From Spartobacteria bacterium (GTDB lineage Bacteria > Verrucomicrobiota > Verrucomicrobiia > Chthoniobacterales > UBA10450), in the NCBI GenBank assembly GCA_003134765.1, contig PLCM01000041.1, positions 1 through 64,000 on the forward strand: a stretch of DNA of 64,000 nt. Reading direction: 5' to 3'. The notes below the pieces were generated by a model. It did no database searches. It was not told the DNA's origin and saw only the letters and a program-made list of their open reading frames with translations. A program made the position numbers and the translations under genes. Numbering within the stretch: position 1 is the stretch's first letter; the number at the start of each line of letters is the position of its first letter. Of the stretch, positions 8,446-18,600 are shown piece by piece.

Positions 8446-9693
8446 CTATTCGTAACGGAGCGCGTCGATCGGATCGAGCTGGGCTGCTTTCCGTGCGGGA
8501 TAAAATCCGAAAAAAACACCGACCGCGGCGCTGACAAGAAACGCGGCCACGATCGAGCCCGGCGAGATCAGCGACGGCCAGTTCTTCACGGCAGCAAGGA
8601 CTTTCGCCGAGACGATTCCGAGAATGATCCCGATGATTCCCCCAACCGCGCTGAGCGAGATTGCTTCGATCAAGAATTGGGTGAGGATATCTCGCCCGTG
8701 CGCGCCAACGGCCATCCGCGTGCCGATCTCTCGCGTTCGTTCCGTCACGCTCACCAGCATGATGTTCATAATCCCGATGCCGCCGACAATGAGCGAAATG
8801 ACAGCGACGCCGGCAAGCAACGCGGTCATGGTTTCCGTCGTCGCCGTCTGGGCCGCGGCAATTTCCTCTTGGTTTCGCACCGTGAAATCGTCGTCCCTTC
8901 CTTCCCGGATGTTGTGCCGCTGGCGCAACAACGCGATGATTTGCTGCTGCGCTGGCGCAAGGTCACCAGGGCTGGCGACCTGCGCATTGATGTTGCGCAA
9001 GGTGGTTCCACCGCCGAGCACGCGTTTCATCGCGCTCGTGTAGGGCATGATCACGATGTCGTCTTGGTCAGTGCCCTGGGAGGTCAAGCCTTTCGGAGTC
9101 AGCACGCCGGTGATCTGGAACGGCACGTTCTTCACCCGCAAGACCTGCCCGACGACATCTTCACTGCCAAAAATCTGGGTCGCGGTGGTGCGGCCGACCA
9201 CGCATACCTTGTTGGCGCTCCGCACATCCTGGTCGGTAAAGGGCGCGCCGTCCGCCAAAGCCCATTGCCGCAGGTCGAAGTAATCGGCGGACTCACCGTA
9301 GATGCGCGTGAACCAGTTTTGATTGCCCGCCATGACCTGGGCGGTCGAGACCACTTCTTCGCTCACGAGTGTCACCGCGGGCACTTCCCGACGGATGGCT
9401 TCCGCATCCTCAATCTTCAGCGTGCCCGCGCCGCCCCAGCCGGTGCGAATGCCGCTTGCCGTGGTGCTGCCGGAAAAAATCAGGATGATATTCTCGCCCA
9501 GTCCGGCGATCTGCGCCTCGACCTGGGCTTTCGCCCCATTACCAATGCTCACCATCGCGATGACCGCGCCGACGCCGATAATAATGCCCAGCGCCGTCAG
9601 CGCGGAGCGCAATTTGTTTCGCCGCAACGCACGCGCCGCGATCTTGAAGGTCGAGAGGAGCCGCAGTCGGCGGGTAAAATTCTTCGGAATCAT
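8446..9693 (-). CDS. MacB-like ABC transporter permease (MacB_PCD + FtsX)
   Basis: A 415-residue inner-membrane permease. Residues about 25-55 form the first membrane helix (ALRRNKLRSALTALGIIIGVG), followed by a large MacB periplasmic core domain to about 270 and three C-terminal helices of the FtsX domain (SLIVGGIGIMNIMLVSVTERTREIG and later). It is the last gene of the three-gene export operon and overlaps the ATPase gene by 4 bp (ATGA). MacB-type exporters are mechanotransmitters that drive substrates from the periplasm through an outer-membrane channel; no TolC-like gene is nearby. Unlike E. coli MacB, the ATPase is a separate protein. The substrate is unknown. Confidence 0.9.
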   Translation of the reverse strand: MIPKNFTRRLRLLSTFKIAARALRRNKLRSALTALGIIIGVGAVIAMVSIGNGAKAQVEAQIAGLGENIILIFSGSTTASGIRTGWGGAGTLKIEDAEAIRREVPAVTLVSEEVVSTAQVMAGNQNWFTRIYGESADYFDLRQWALADGAPFTDQDVRSANKVCVVGRTTATQIFGSEDVVGQVLRVKNVPFQITGVLTPKGLTSQGTDQDDIVIMPYTSAMKRVLGGGTTLRNINAQVASPGDLAPAQQQIIALLRQRHNIREGRDDDFTVRNQEEIAAAQTATTETMTALLAGVAVISLIVGGIGIMNIMLVSVTERTREIGTRMAVGAHGRDILTQFLIEAISLSAVGGIIGIILGIVSAKVLAAVKNWPSLISPGSIVAAFLVSAAVGVFFGFYPARKAAQLDPIDALRYE

Positions 9694-10463
9694 ACGGCTG
9701 CCTCCAACGCTTCGGCCGCGGTCTTCTTTTCCAGTTCGGCCGTGGCGTTGAAACGATTTTGAACAACGATGTCGTCACAGACCAGGCCGTCCCTCATCAC
9801 GATATTTCGCCGCGCGTAGGACGCGATGTCCTGTTCGTGCGTAACCATGATGATCGTGATGCCTTTCTCGTTGAGCGTTTGAAAAATTTCCATCACTTCG
9901 ACGCTCGTCCGACTGTCCAGATTCCCGGTCGGCTCGTCGGCAAGGATCACTTCCGGGTCGTTGATCAACGCCCTCGCGATCGCCACCCGTTGCTGCTGGC
10001 CGCCGGAAAGCTGGCTTGGGGTATGATCGCCGCGCCCCTCGAGACCAACCGAAGCCAAAACCTGTTCCGCTTTCTCGCGCAATTGCGCGCTCGTGAGCGC
10101 GATCTCGGAATAGAGCAGCGGCAGCTCGACATTCTCCAAGGCCGACGTCCGCGACAGGAGATTGAAGCTCTGGAAAACGAAACCGAGCTTGCGATTCCGG
10201 ACATCCGCCAACTCGTCGCGGCTCAGCGATGATACATCTTCCCCGTCGAGAAAATAACGGCCGGCCGTCGGCCGGTCGAGGCAGCCGAGTATGTTCATCA
10301 AGGTCGACTTACCAGAGCCGCTCGAGCCCATCAGCGCAACAAATTCGCCCTGGCCAATCTCAATCGAAACACCGCGCACCGCATGCACCTCCACTTCGCC
10401 GGTGTGGTACGTTTTCCGGACTTCCTCGAGGCGAACGGCCGTCGCATCAGACGAATTGCTCAT
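9690..10463 (-). CDS. ABC transporter ATPase (MacB/LolD family)
   Basis: A 257-residue ATPase with every nucleotide-binding motif: Walker [11 protein letters not shown]-loop FVFQSFNLL, signature LSGGQQQR, Walker B VILADEP, D-loop NLDS and H-loop VTHE. It energises the adjacent FtsX-type permease. It lies 15 bp after the adaptor gene and overlaps the permease start. A C-terminal extension of about 25 residues ([19 protein letters not shown]) goes beyond the standard domain. Confidence 0.93.
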   Translation of the reverse strand: MSNSSDATAVRLEEVRKTYHTGEVEVHAVRGVSIEIGQGEFVALMGSSGSGKSTLMNILGCLDRPTAGRYFLDGEDVSSLSRDELADVRNRKLGFVFQSFNLLSRTSALENVELPLLYSEIALTSAQLREKAEQVLASVGLEGRGDHTPSQLSGGQQQRVAIARALINDPEVILADEPTGNLDSRTSVEVMEIFQTLNEKGITIIMVTHEQDIASYARRNIVMRDGLVCDDIVVQNRFNATAELEKKTAAEALEAAV

Positions 10464-10478
10464 AACAGGAATTCGCGC

Positions 10479-11696
10479 CTATAAACGTCGTTGGCCACCG
10501 CCGAACGGATTATTTGCGGGCGTCTGCGCCGCTCCACTCTCGCTCATGCCGGTGACGATGCGATCGCCTTCCTTCAAACCTTCGAGGACTTCGGTATTAA
10601 CGCCGTCGCTGATGCCAGTCTTGATCGTCACGGCCGTGGGCTTTGATGCTCCGGCAGCCAGGACATACACGGTGCGCTCCGCCCGCCGCTCAGGGCGATT
10701 TCCCGCGGGCTTGTTTCCGGGCCCTCGCGCGCTCGATGCCGGGTCGCGCTTCGGGGCCACGCTCGGAGTCTGATCCGGCATGCGGAAACGAAGGGCGCTA
10801 TTTGGAATTTTGACCGTCTCGTCACGATGGGCGGCGACGATCGAAACATTCGCGGTCATGCCGGGCTTTAGTTTTTGGTCCGGATTGCTGACGCCAATCA
10901 CGGTGTCGTATGTGACCACATTTTGCACGGTGATCGGCGCGTTGCGCACCTGCACGACCTTTCCCTGAAATGTCCGCGTCGGAAACGCATCGACCGTAAA
11001 GTCCACGTCCTGATCGACCGCGACCCCGCCCACGTCCGCCTCCGCCACGTTCGCGTCGATCTGCATTTTCGAGAGATCGTTCGCGATCGCGAAAATGATG
11101 GGCGCCTGCAAGCTGGCAGCCACCGTCTGGCCCACATCCACGTTCCGCGAAATGACAATGCCGTCGATGGGTGACGTGATGGTGCAATGGTCCAGGTCGG
11201 CCTTGGTTTTTTCGAGCGCGCCCTCCTTGATTTTCACGTTGGCTTCCGCCTGGTGCAGGTTCGCCGTCGCCTGGTCGAGATCGGACTGCGCCGAGTTTTG
11301 TTTTGCCACGAGGGCCCGGGTGCGGACCTCGTTGAGCCGCGCGAGTTCGAGGGCCGCCTGCGCGTTCGCCAAATCGCCTTCGGCTTGATTCACGGTGGCC
11401 TGGAAAACAACCGGATCGATCTGCGCGATGACCTCCCCGGCTTTTACGGCCGAATTAAAATCGACGAAGAGCTTTTGGATATTGCCTGAAACCTGGCTGC
11501 CGACCTGGACGTTTTGAACCGGATTCAAGGTGCCGGTGGCGGTGACCGCCTGAGTAATCGGTCCGCGCGTAACCGGCGCAGTCTGGAACGTCACGCTCGA
11601 ACTGCTTGTGCAGCGGTAGAGCAGGAGCGCGACGGCCATTAGAACAACCGCGGTAACGATGAGGGTTATCGGGCGCTTAAACATCGAGAGGTCCAA
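10479..11696 (-). CDS. MacA-like periplasmic adaptor (HlyD/RND membrane-fusion family)
   Basis: A 405-residue membrane-fusion protein and the first gene of the export operon. It has an N-terminal membrane anchor (about 10-26), a lipoyl/barrel-sandwich half (GTLNPVQNVQVGSQVSGNI), a long coiled-coil hairpin rich in Ala, Glu and Lys (about 95-170), the second lipoyl half (TITSPIDGIVISRNVDVGQTV) and a beta-barrel plus membrane-proximal domain. A Pro/Arg-rich insert (about 310-340, SVAPKRDPASSARGPGNKPAG) is unusual. It should bridge the permease to an outer-membrane channel. Confidence 0.9.
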   Translation of the reverse strand: MDLSMFKRPITLIVTAVVLMAVALLLYRCTSSSSVTFQTAPVTRGPITQAVTATGTLNPVQNVQVGSQVSGNIQKLFVDFNSAVKAGEVIAQIDPVVFQATVNQAEGDLANAQAALELARLNEVRTRALVAKQNSAQSDLDQATANLHQAEANVKIKEGALEKTKADLDHCTITSPIDGIVISRNVDVGQTVAASLQAPIIFAIANDLSKMQIDANVAEADVGGVAVDQDVDFTVDAFPTRTFQGKVVQVRNAPITVQNVVTYDTVIGVSNPDQKLKPGMTANVSIVAAHRDETVKIPNSALRFRMPDQTPSVAPKRDPASSARGPGNKPAGNRPERRAERTVYVLAAGASKPTAVTIKTGISDGVNTEVLEGLKEGDRIVTGMSESGAAQTPANNPFGGGQRRL

Positions 11697-11755
11697 GGGG
11701 AATGATGATCTGGGTTGAGGTTATTACAACCGCCAGTCCGCCGTGAAGTTGTGGT

Positions 11756-11839
11756 GGATCGCGCGCTCCGTCGCGCGATGTTTTTGTTGTCCCGGCTCTG
11801 CCGGCATTTCTTAGCGTCGCGCGACGGAGCGCGCGATCC
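11756..11839. repeat. Long perfect inverted repeat, family D
   Basis: Two perfect 23-bp arms starting GGATCGCGCGCTCCGTC (11756-11778) and ending GACGGAGCGCGCGATCC (11817-11839) enclose a smaller hairpin. The element sits in the divergent region between the MacA-like gene and the ABC-2 permease gene, where promoters of both must lie. Confidence 0.8.
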
Positions 11840-11880
11840 GCCATTGATATTCGCGCGCTGTGCCGCCAGCATTCCGAACC

Positions 11881-12675
11881 ATGCGTCGCTACCTCGAGAT
11901 CTGGGGAATCATGCTGCGCAACTCGCTCATCCGCGAACTGAGTTTCAAGATCAATTTCATCCTCTGGATGATCGTCGAAGTCCTCTGGTTCTGCGGCCAG
12001 ATCGTTTTCTTCAGCATTATTTTCGGCCAGGTCGATCGCATCGGTGATTGGTCCAAATGGGAGGTGATTTTGCTGGTCGGGACACACCAGATGATCGCGC
12101 AATTATTCCAGGCGTTTTTCTTCGTCAATGTCTCGAACGTTCCGGAACTGGTTCGCACCGGGCGGCTCGATTCACTCCTCGTTCTGCCGATCGACAGCCA
12201 GTTTGCCGTTTCCACGAAACAATTCGGGCTCGATAGCGTTTTGAACGCGATTCTGGGCGGGGTCGTCGTGATCGTGGCGCTGAAGGAGCTGCAAATCACG
12301 CCCAGCCCGGGCATGATCGCGCTTTATTTCGTGGCCATCTGCTTTGGCGTAGCCATTCATTATTCAATCATGCTGACGCTGGCCGCGATCAGTTTCTGGA
12401 TCGTCCGGGCACAGGGCCTCGTCTACGGCTACTTCAATTTCCTCCATATCGCCCGCTATCCCGACGCGATCTTCCCGAGACTTTTTCGCTTCATCTTCGG
12501 CTGGATCATCCCGGTCGTGATCGTGGCGAACATCCCCGCGCGGCTCTTGATCAAACCGCTCGACCAACCGGCCTGGCTGATGTTGCACCTGGTGATCGCG
12601 GGCTCGATTGCATTTTCCCTCTCACGCTTTTTCTGGCGATTCGCCCTGCGTCACTATTCCAGCGCGAGTTCGTAA
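11881..12675 (+). CDS. ABC-2 type transporter permease (COG3694-like)
   Basis: A 264-residue polytopic membrane protein beginning MRRYLEIWGIMLRNSLIRELSFK, which I prefer over the GTG 21 bp upstream because it gives the usual family N-terminus. The motif VSNVPELVRTGRLDSLLVLPID is the counterpart of the family's ATPase-contact loop. It is the natural partner of the permease at 5715-6515, from which it is separated by the MacAB-like operon; the usual arrangement is three adjacent genes with an ATPase. It ends shortly before the DksA-like gene. Confidence 0.82.
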   Translation: MRRYLEIWGIMLRNSLIRELSFKINFILWMIVEVLWFCGQIVFFSIIFGQVDRIGDWSKWEVILLVGTHQMIAQLFQAFFFVNVSNVPELVRTGRLDSLLVLPIDSQFAVSTKQFGLDSVLNAILGGVVVIVALKELQITPSPGMIALYFVAICFGVAIHYSIMLTLAAISFWIVRAQGLVYGYFNFLHIARYPDAIFPRLFRFIFGWIIPVVIVANIPARLLIKPLDQPAWLMLHLVIAGSIAFSLSRFFWRFALRHYSSASS

Positions 12676-12798
12676 CATCCTGCGAAACAGAGCTTTTTTT
12701 GCTCGCGTTTACCGGGGAAATCTCCCCTTGCGCCCTGCCTGAAATGCTCTTAAGTAAGCCTCCGCTCGCGCCCGGCAAACCAAGGGCGTCTCCCAAAT

Positions 12799-13545
12799 AT
12801 GGCCAGTTCCGCGAAGAAAAAGAGTTCCAAGAAACCTGCGAAGTCCAAAAGCCCGGCGAAGAAACCGTCGCGCCCAAAGGTGACGAAAGCGCAGGCCAAA
12901 TCGTCGAAGCCGGCCAGGAAGACCGCCCCGGCAAAAAAACCTGCCGCCAAAGCCCCCAGGAAAGTTGCGGCTCACGCAGGCAAGTCTCCCAAGGCCAATG
13001 GCGCCCGGAAGAATTTCTCTCCCGATGGCGCGAACCAAAGAATTCTTGCCACCAAGAACCACAAGCAACGAAAGCTTGACCCGTTCGTGCGCGGACAGAA
13101 GGACAAACTCCTCCAATTACGCGACGCCATGGTGGATTCCATGGCCGGGGTCGCGAAAGACAATCTCCGTTCCCGGGCCGAAGGCAGCGAAGCTTCGGCT
13201 TTCGGCATGCATCAGGCCGATGCCGGCAGCGACGCCTACGACCGCGATTTTGCACTCAGTCTGCTTTCCCAGGAACAGGACGCTCTTTACGAGATCGATC
13301 AGGCGCTGAAGCGGATCGAGCTCGGCACTTACGGCGTTTGCGAAATGTCCGGCAAACCGATCTCGCATGCGCGGCTGGAAGCGATCCCGTTTGCACGCTT
13401 TACCGTCGAATGTCAGTCGCAGCTCGAAAAGCAGAACAAAGCGTCGCGCGTCCGGCAATCAGTCACGTCCCTCTTTGGCCTGACCGAGGAAGAAGGTGCG
13501 GAGGGCGAAGAAGAGGAAGCGAAGCCGGAAGATACCAAGGAGTAA
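12799..13545 (+). CDS. TraR/DksA-family protein with histone H1-like tail
   Basis: A 248-residue protein. The first about 75 residues are almost entirely Lys, Ala, Pro and Ser (KKPAKSKSPAKKPSRPK and similar), like a eukaryotic H1 tail, and should bind nucleic acid. The remainder is a DksA-type coiled coil (DAYDRDFALSLLSQEQDALYEIDQALKRIELGTYGVCE) and zinc-finger region. Only two of the four finger cysteines remain (YGVCEMSGKPIS and FTVECQSQ), so zinc binding is doubtful. It ends in an acidic tail. It is 3 bp before the L33 gene, so it may adjust transcription or ribosome production from this operon. Confidence 0.8.
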   Translation: MASSAKKKSSKKPAKSKSPAKKPSRPKVTKAQAKSSKPARKTAPAKKPAAKAPRKVAAHAGKSPKANGARKNFSPDGANQRILATKNHKQRKLDPFVRGQKDKLLQLRDAMVDSMAGVAKDNLRSRAEGSEASAFGMHQADAGSDAYDRDFALSLLSQEQDALYEIDQALKRIELGTYGVCEMSGKPISHARLEAIPFARFTVECQSQLEKQNKASRVRQSVTSLFGLTEEEGAEGEEEEAKPEDTKE

Positions 13546-13548
13546 GTC

Positions 13549-13722
13549 ATGGCGCAGGAAATCATCACTCTCGAATGCACGGAAGCCAAAGCGCTCGGCC
13601 AGCCGGTCTCCCGTTACATGACGACGCGTAACAAGAAGAGCCCCCGCACGCCGAACCGGCTCGAGAAAAAGAAATACAATCCGTTTTTGAAGCGGCATAC
13701 GCTCCATCGCGAGACGAGGTAA
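13549..13722 (+). CDS. rpmG: 50S ribosomal protein L33
   Basis: A 57-residue basic protein, [31 protein letters not shown], with the L33 landmarks YMTTRNKK and [16 protein letters not shown]. It has one early Cys and lacks the usual pair of CxxC motifs, so it is a zinc-free (C-minus) form. It lies 3 bp after the DksA-like gene and 6 bp before rpsR, so the three are surely cotranscribed. Confidence 0.92.
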   Translation: MAQEIITLECTEAKALGQPVSRYMTTRNKKSPRTPNRLEKKKYNPFLKRHTLHRETR

Positions 13723-13728
13723 CCAGCC

Positions 13729-13968
13729 ATGCAACCGAAAACCGCCAAACGCCGTTCCGCTTTCCGCCGCGCCAATCGCACGATGCCGCGCCGGCGGATC
13801 GACATCGCCACCGAGGCGATTGATTACAAGAACCCCGACCTTCTGAAAAAATTTGTGACCGAAAGCGGCAAGATCCTGCCGCGCCGTGTCACCGGCATGC
13901 CCGCGCACATGCACCGCAAAATCACGCGCGAAATCAAACGCAGCCGTTCCGTGCTGCTGATGAAGTAG
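13729..13968 (+). CDS. rpsR: 30S ribosomal protein S18
   Basis: A 79-residue protein with the family signature [31 protein letters not shown] and [14 protein letters not shown] short basic N-terminus ([19 protein letters not shown]) precedes it. It binds S6 and 16S rRNA in the platform of the small subunit. Neither rpsF nor rplI, its more usual neighbours, is adjacent. Confidence 0.93.
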   Translation: MQPKTAKRRSAFRRANRTMPRRRIDIATEAIDYKNPDLLKKFVTESGKILPRRVTGMPAHMHRKITREIKRSRSVLLMK

Positions 13969-13976
13969 GGGTCGGT

Positions 13977-14624
13977 TTACCGAGCCCGCTCGAAGGGATC
14001 GGGCGGAGCAGGCTCGGATTTCGGCGGGCCTTTTGCGGCAGTCGAAGCGGTTGTCGACGCGATGTAGAACTCCGTCAATTGGTCCGCGCGCCGAACCGTC
14101 AGGCCGGAGAGGAACTCCAGGCCGAACGAGGCGTTCGCGTCCCGGTATTCGATCCAGGCCCTTTGCGCGTCGCGTAAACCGGTCTTCCCTGCTGGAGGCA
14201 ACAGGGCGAGGCAGCGTTCATAGACCGAGTTCAAGTCCGCGTCGACCCGCTGAAAGTGCGGTTTGAATTGCCCGTCGGCGCTGACTTCATTCGACAATCC
14301 GAAGTCCATCGAACGGTTCACCATTTCCTTCACCTCCACTTCCTGACAACGGGCGGGAGGGATGCCGAGCGGTTGCGACGCGATTCGCATCGCCACCTTA
14401 TTTTTCTCCACAAACGCCAGCCAGGCTCGTTGCGCCTTCCGAAGCTTCTCGCGCGCCGCGGGCGTCAGGGTGCGAAACGCTTCTTGATAACTGGCGTTGA
14501 GTTCCTGGTCGGCTTCGCGTGGAGTCACTCCGCTTTGCGCCCAAACCATGCGCTGACTCGATGCGAAAACGAGCATCGTAAACAATCGGGCCAGGACGCT
14601 GCATTTTCTCCACCTGGCGTGCAC
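13977..14624 (-). CDS. Exported protein with two LprI/DUF1311-like domains
   Basis: A 215-residue protein with a signal sequence (about 1-30, ending MVWAQSG). It contains two copies of the lysozyme-inhibitor LprI N-terminal (DUF1311) pattern: ADQELNASYQEAFRTLTPAAREKLRKAQRAWLAF, and VDADLNSVYERCLALLPPAGKTGLRDAQRAWIEYRDAN. Known relatives are periplasmic or lipoprotein lysozyme inhibitors, but many DUF1311 proteins have no proven role. The C-terminus is Pro-rich. It is convergent with rpsR. Confidence 0.75.
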   Translation of the reverse strand: MHARWRKCSVLARLFTMLVFASSQRMVWAQSGVTPREADQELNASYQEAFRTLTPAAREKLRKAQRAWLAFVEKNKVAMRIASQPLGIPPARCQEVEVKEMVNRSMDFGLSNEVSADGQFKPHFQRVDADLNSVYERCLALLPPAGKTGLRDAQRAWIEYRDANASFGLEFLSGLTVRRADQLTEFYIASTTASTAAKGPPKSEPAPPDPFERAR

Positions 14625-14732
14625 ACCGTCATCTAATCAATTCTCCCCCGCCGAAACAATCAGGATCTGGTCTTCGTTCCGCGTGCGGCATTGCTTGACG
14701 GTTTCAATCGCTTCGGATGGGATATCGTTCAA

Positions 14733-15608
14733 ATGGTAGCCACCCGGGCTCTATTGGTCCTTGGAGGGGCATTCGCGTTTTGCTGTCTGCTCGCTCCGGA
14801 GATTTTTGCTGCTCCGCCGCCGGAAGAACTTCGCCGCGCCTTCGCGGATATTCGCAGCGACAATGTTCCCCACAATTGCGAACACGCCACGGAATGGCTC
14901 CTCAAGTACGGCGAGGAATTAAAGGAAGATCTTCTGGCCGAGCTGTATCGCACCGATCGTCAGGGACGGGACGCCATTCTTCATGTGTTGTTTAACGTCC
15001 CCTCCTTCCAACCTGATGAACGTTTCGTTCGTTTCGTTTTCGCGCGAATGGCCGAGGAGAACCGCTACGTGAAATCGGACATGATCTTCAAGGCTCCGGG
15101 CGATCGACTGGCATGGAGCGGGGCGCACTGGGAGGCGTGGCGTTACATTGATGATCATTTCCAACTCTTCGAGCCGTACCTGAAGACGGAAATCGGGACG
15201 ACCGACAGTTCATTTGTGCTCTGGGCCAGCGCGTGGCTCGTGAAACGGCGTGGCCTTCTCGGCGAGTATGCTCCTTTGTTTACGCCAGAGGTGTTGCGCA
15301 AAGCAGCCTCCAACCTGAAACAGGATCAGATTCGCTACAATGCATCGCGAACGGTGCGGCTATTCCTTTTGCTGGGCGATCAAAGCCTGCCGGCATTGCG
15401 TGAGATCAGCGCCGCAGGGGATCAGCAGGCTTCGATGTTAGCCAAAGCCACCATTGATGCCCTCGGCGGAAAGCGCAAAGCTTTTGGGTACCTGGCAGCC
15501 AAACTGGATCTTACCCAGGTGCTCTTCGGTCCGCCCGTCAACGAACCGGATTGGGTGAGTGAAGCGGCCGAACCCTATGTCAGTAACGAGGAGCGTCCCT
15601 ATCCCTGA
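14733..15608 (+). CDS. Exported hypothetical protein, HEAT-like
   Basis: I chose ATG 14733 rather than TTG 14691 because it gives a clean signal peptide (MVATRALLVLGGAFAFCCLLAPEIFAA). The mature part of about 260 residues is helical, with repeated pairs of amphipathic helices reminiscent of HEAT repeats (for example LRKAASNLKQDQIRYNASRTVRLFLLLGD and LPALREISAAGDQQASMLAKATIDALGG). No enzymatic motif is seen. It is convergent with the TIR-WD40 gene, with no gap between the two stops. Confidence 0.6.
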   Translation: MVATRALLVLGGAFAFCCLLAPEIFAAPPPEELRRAFADIRSDNVPHNCEHATEWLLKYGEELKEDLLAELYRTDRQGRDAILHVLFNVPSFQPDERFVRFVFARMAEENRYVKSDMIFKAPGDRLAWSGAHWEAWRYIDDHFQLFEPYLKTEIGTTDSSFVLWASAWLVKRRGLLGEYAPLFTPEVLRKAASNLKQDQIRYNASRTVRLFLLLGDQSLPALREISAAGDQQASMLAKATIDALGGKRKAFGYLAAKLDLTQVLFGPPVNEPDWVSEAAEPYVSNEERPYP

Positions 15609-18600
15609 TCATGGCGGACGCTCGGCATTCTTCCAAAACAGCGCCTCTTCGCCGGCCGAAGCTGAGTTTTCCTTCAGTCGGTTGTCGATGAAAGTGCGCA
15701 AATTAATGGCAGCGAACGGCGTGATCGGCCGCTCCAATGTGTCGCTGAAGAACCATTTTCGTAAGAGACCGACCGCGCCATTCGCCTCCGAATCTTCCGA
15801 TTGCAGACTTGCTCTCGGTTCCACGGTTCGAAAATTAGTTCGGCCGGAGGCCTGAAGGCCAACGGGCGAAATCGCCCGCGCGAATCCGGCGAGGGCCTTG
15901 TGCTCGGCAGAGATCAGGCTCGCGTTTACATCCCAGATTCTCACCGTGCCGTCGCGAGATCCGGAAAAGAGGGTTTTCCCGTCGCGGCTAAATACCAGGC
16001 AAGTCGCAGCCTTGTCGTGACGCAGTGTTTCGGTGATCGGCTGGCCCGTGGGACAGTTCCACACTCTGGCCGTCCCATCATCCGCGGCCGTGGCGACGCG
16101 ATTGTTGACTGGATCGAACACGACGGCGGTGACTGGCGCCTGGTGCAAGAGAGGATCGCCTAACGGACGTCCGGTCGCGACGTCCCAGATCGAAGCGGTT
16201 TGATCCTCAGATCCAGTAACCAAATATTGGCTCGCGGGATTGAATGCCAGATCAGTGATGGCTTTCTTATGCGACATTCGGTGCAGCAGCTTGCCCGAAA
16301 TCGACCAGATGTTGACCGCGCCGTCACGATGGCCGGTCGCAATCGCATCGCCCGTCGGAGCGAAATGAGCGCACGTGATTTCTGATTCGGTTCCGAACCC
16401 GGCTCCGATCGATTCTGCCGTGGATGCGTTCCACAACCGGACTTTGCCGTCCCATCCCGCGGTCATGAATATTTTGCTATCGCGGCTGAATTCAATCGCG
16501 CTGATGCGCGGTTCATGCCGAATCGCTTCACCGATTCGTTGCCTCGAGGCCGACCGCCAGAGTTGCGCCATGCCGGTCTCAGTCGCCGTCGCAAAAAGCT
16601 CTCCATCGGGACGGAAAGCGACGTTGGAGACCGTGGTCGCGTGGGGGAGCGGAGCACCGATGGCTGCGCCGGACTGAATCTGCCATAGTCGTGCCGTCGC
16701 ATCGGCGCCTCCAGTCAGGGCAAGAGTGCCATCGGGCCCAAACACCGCAGTCAAAACTGCGGCCGTATGATGCAACAAGGCCTTGGGCGTTTGGGTCCGG
16801 GTTAGATCCCACAACCGCGCCTGGCCGTCATCACAGGCAGTCAAAACCGTCCGGCCATCGGGCGAGAGCTTGATTGACTCAATCGCGCCGGGATGCACCA
16901 GGCGGTTGGCAATTGGGTAGCGTGGCGCAGGCTGCCAGACGCGAGCGGTCCCATTAGCTGTTGCCAAAACCAGGTCGCGTCCTGACGGATCCATGTCCAT
17001 CGAAACAATGCCGCTCTCCTCCTGAATCGGCTCGCCCACCAGGTCGCCGTTCGCAAGGTTCCATTGGCGAACTTTCCCATCCGCAGCACCGGTAGAGAGA
17101 ACCAGACTGTCGCGACTGAATTGCACGCAGGTAACGACAGTATCATGCGTGAACTTCTGTTTGAGCACTCCCTGGTCTTCCAATTGCCACACCCACACGT
17201 TTGTTCCGACAACCGCCGCGGCGAGCCGACCGTTCGGACTGAAAATTGCATTCACCACCGGCGCATCGTGCATCAACCGCAGGCCGGTGAACTGTCCCGT
17301 GACTGCGTCCCACAGGCGGCAGGTGTGGTCGTTGCTGGCCGTGAGTATGCGACGACCTTCCGGATCAAACTGCGCGGAATTTATTTCGTCATCGTGACGA
17401 AATTCAAACGCGGGGACACCTTCCGGAATTTTCCAGAGGATCGCAGCGTTACCGCTTATGCCGAGAAGTTGCGTTTCATCGAAGGGGTGGAAGACCAGCG
17501 TGTGAACGTTCTCGGCTTGCTTGGTTTCACCCAGACGTTTTCCGTTCTCGGGATTCCAAAACGAGACCGTTCCATCGATTGATCCCGTGGCGAGATAGCT
17601 GCCTTTCGCGCTCACCGCCACAGCGTTAATCGAATCGGGATTTCTCAGAGCGGATCGTTCGCTGAATTTCCCCGAGTCCACGTCGTCAAGACGCACGGCA
17701 CCGTCGAGGCACACCGTTATGATGTGCCGCCCATCCGGGGTGAAGAGCGCGCGGCGGAGCGCGCGGGGATGTTGAAGCGGAGCGCCCGTCGGCTTCCCGG
17801 ACGAGGCCTCCCACAAGCGCGCGGTCATGTCGCGCGAAGCGGTCAGCACTTTCGAGCCGTCGGGCGAAAAATAAGCGCTCGCAATGGCATCAGCGTGACG
17901 CATCGGAACGCCTGCCGGCATAGGCCACGACCGCTGCGTCAACGCAAACCAAAGTCGCTCGGCCGCCACACTACGCTCATCCGGATCCTGCTCGACCGCC
18001 CGGGCCAGGTAGGCCAGCGCGGTCGCAGCCTCGCCCCGGTCGAACAATTCCTGGGCCCGGACACTGTCCGTTGCGACCAGCAATCTTTGGGTTTCCCTTC
18101 TTTGCCGCGCTGCTTCCTGCGCCGCCAGGATCGCCCACACGGCGAGTCCGGCGAACACAGCCACCAGGACAAATGCTGCGATCCCGATTCTCCGCGCGCG
18201 CCGCAACCGTCTTTCGTGCTCGCGCTGTTTGAGATCGTCATAGTTGACCCCCAGCAATCCCGCCAACAGCTTCAGTCGGGCGTTGTTCTTTCCATCCTTT
18301 CCTTCCCGGGCATCGGCCGCGATTTGTTCGGTCCGCAGGTCTGAGATTTCGCCCGTCTCCGACACGCGATAACGCAGCGCCTGGTGAAAACACTCGTCCT
18401 CAACCTTGAAGCCCGGCTTTCCTTCGCTGGCATTCGGCTCTCCGTCGACGATCAACGCGAGGATTCGATCTTCCCGGCCGAGCCGTTTGAAGGTCTTGAT
18501 TTCCTCCCCCACCCAGCGCGAGGACGCCGCGCGCGGCGAACAGACGACGATCAGATAACGCGATTCCCGCAGGGCTTCGTTGATATTGCTGCTCAGGTCG

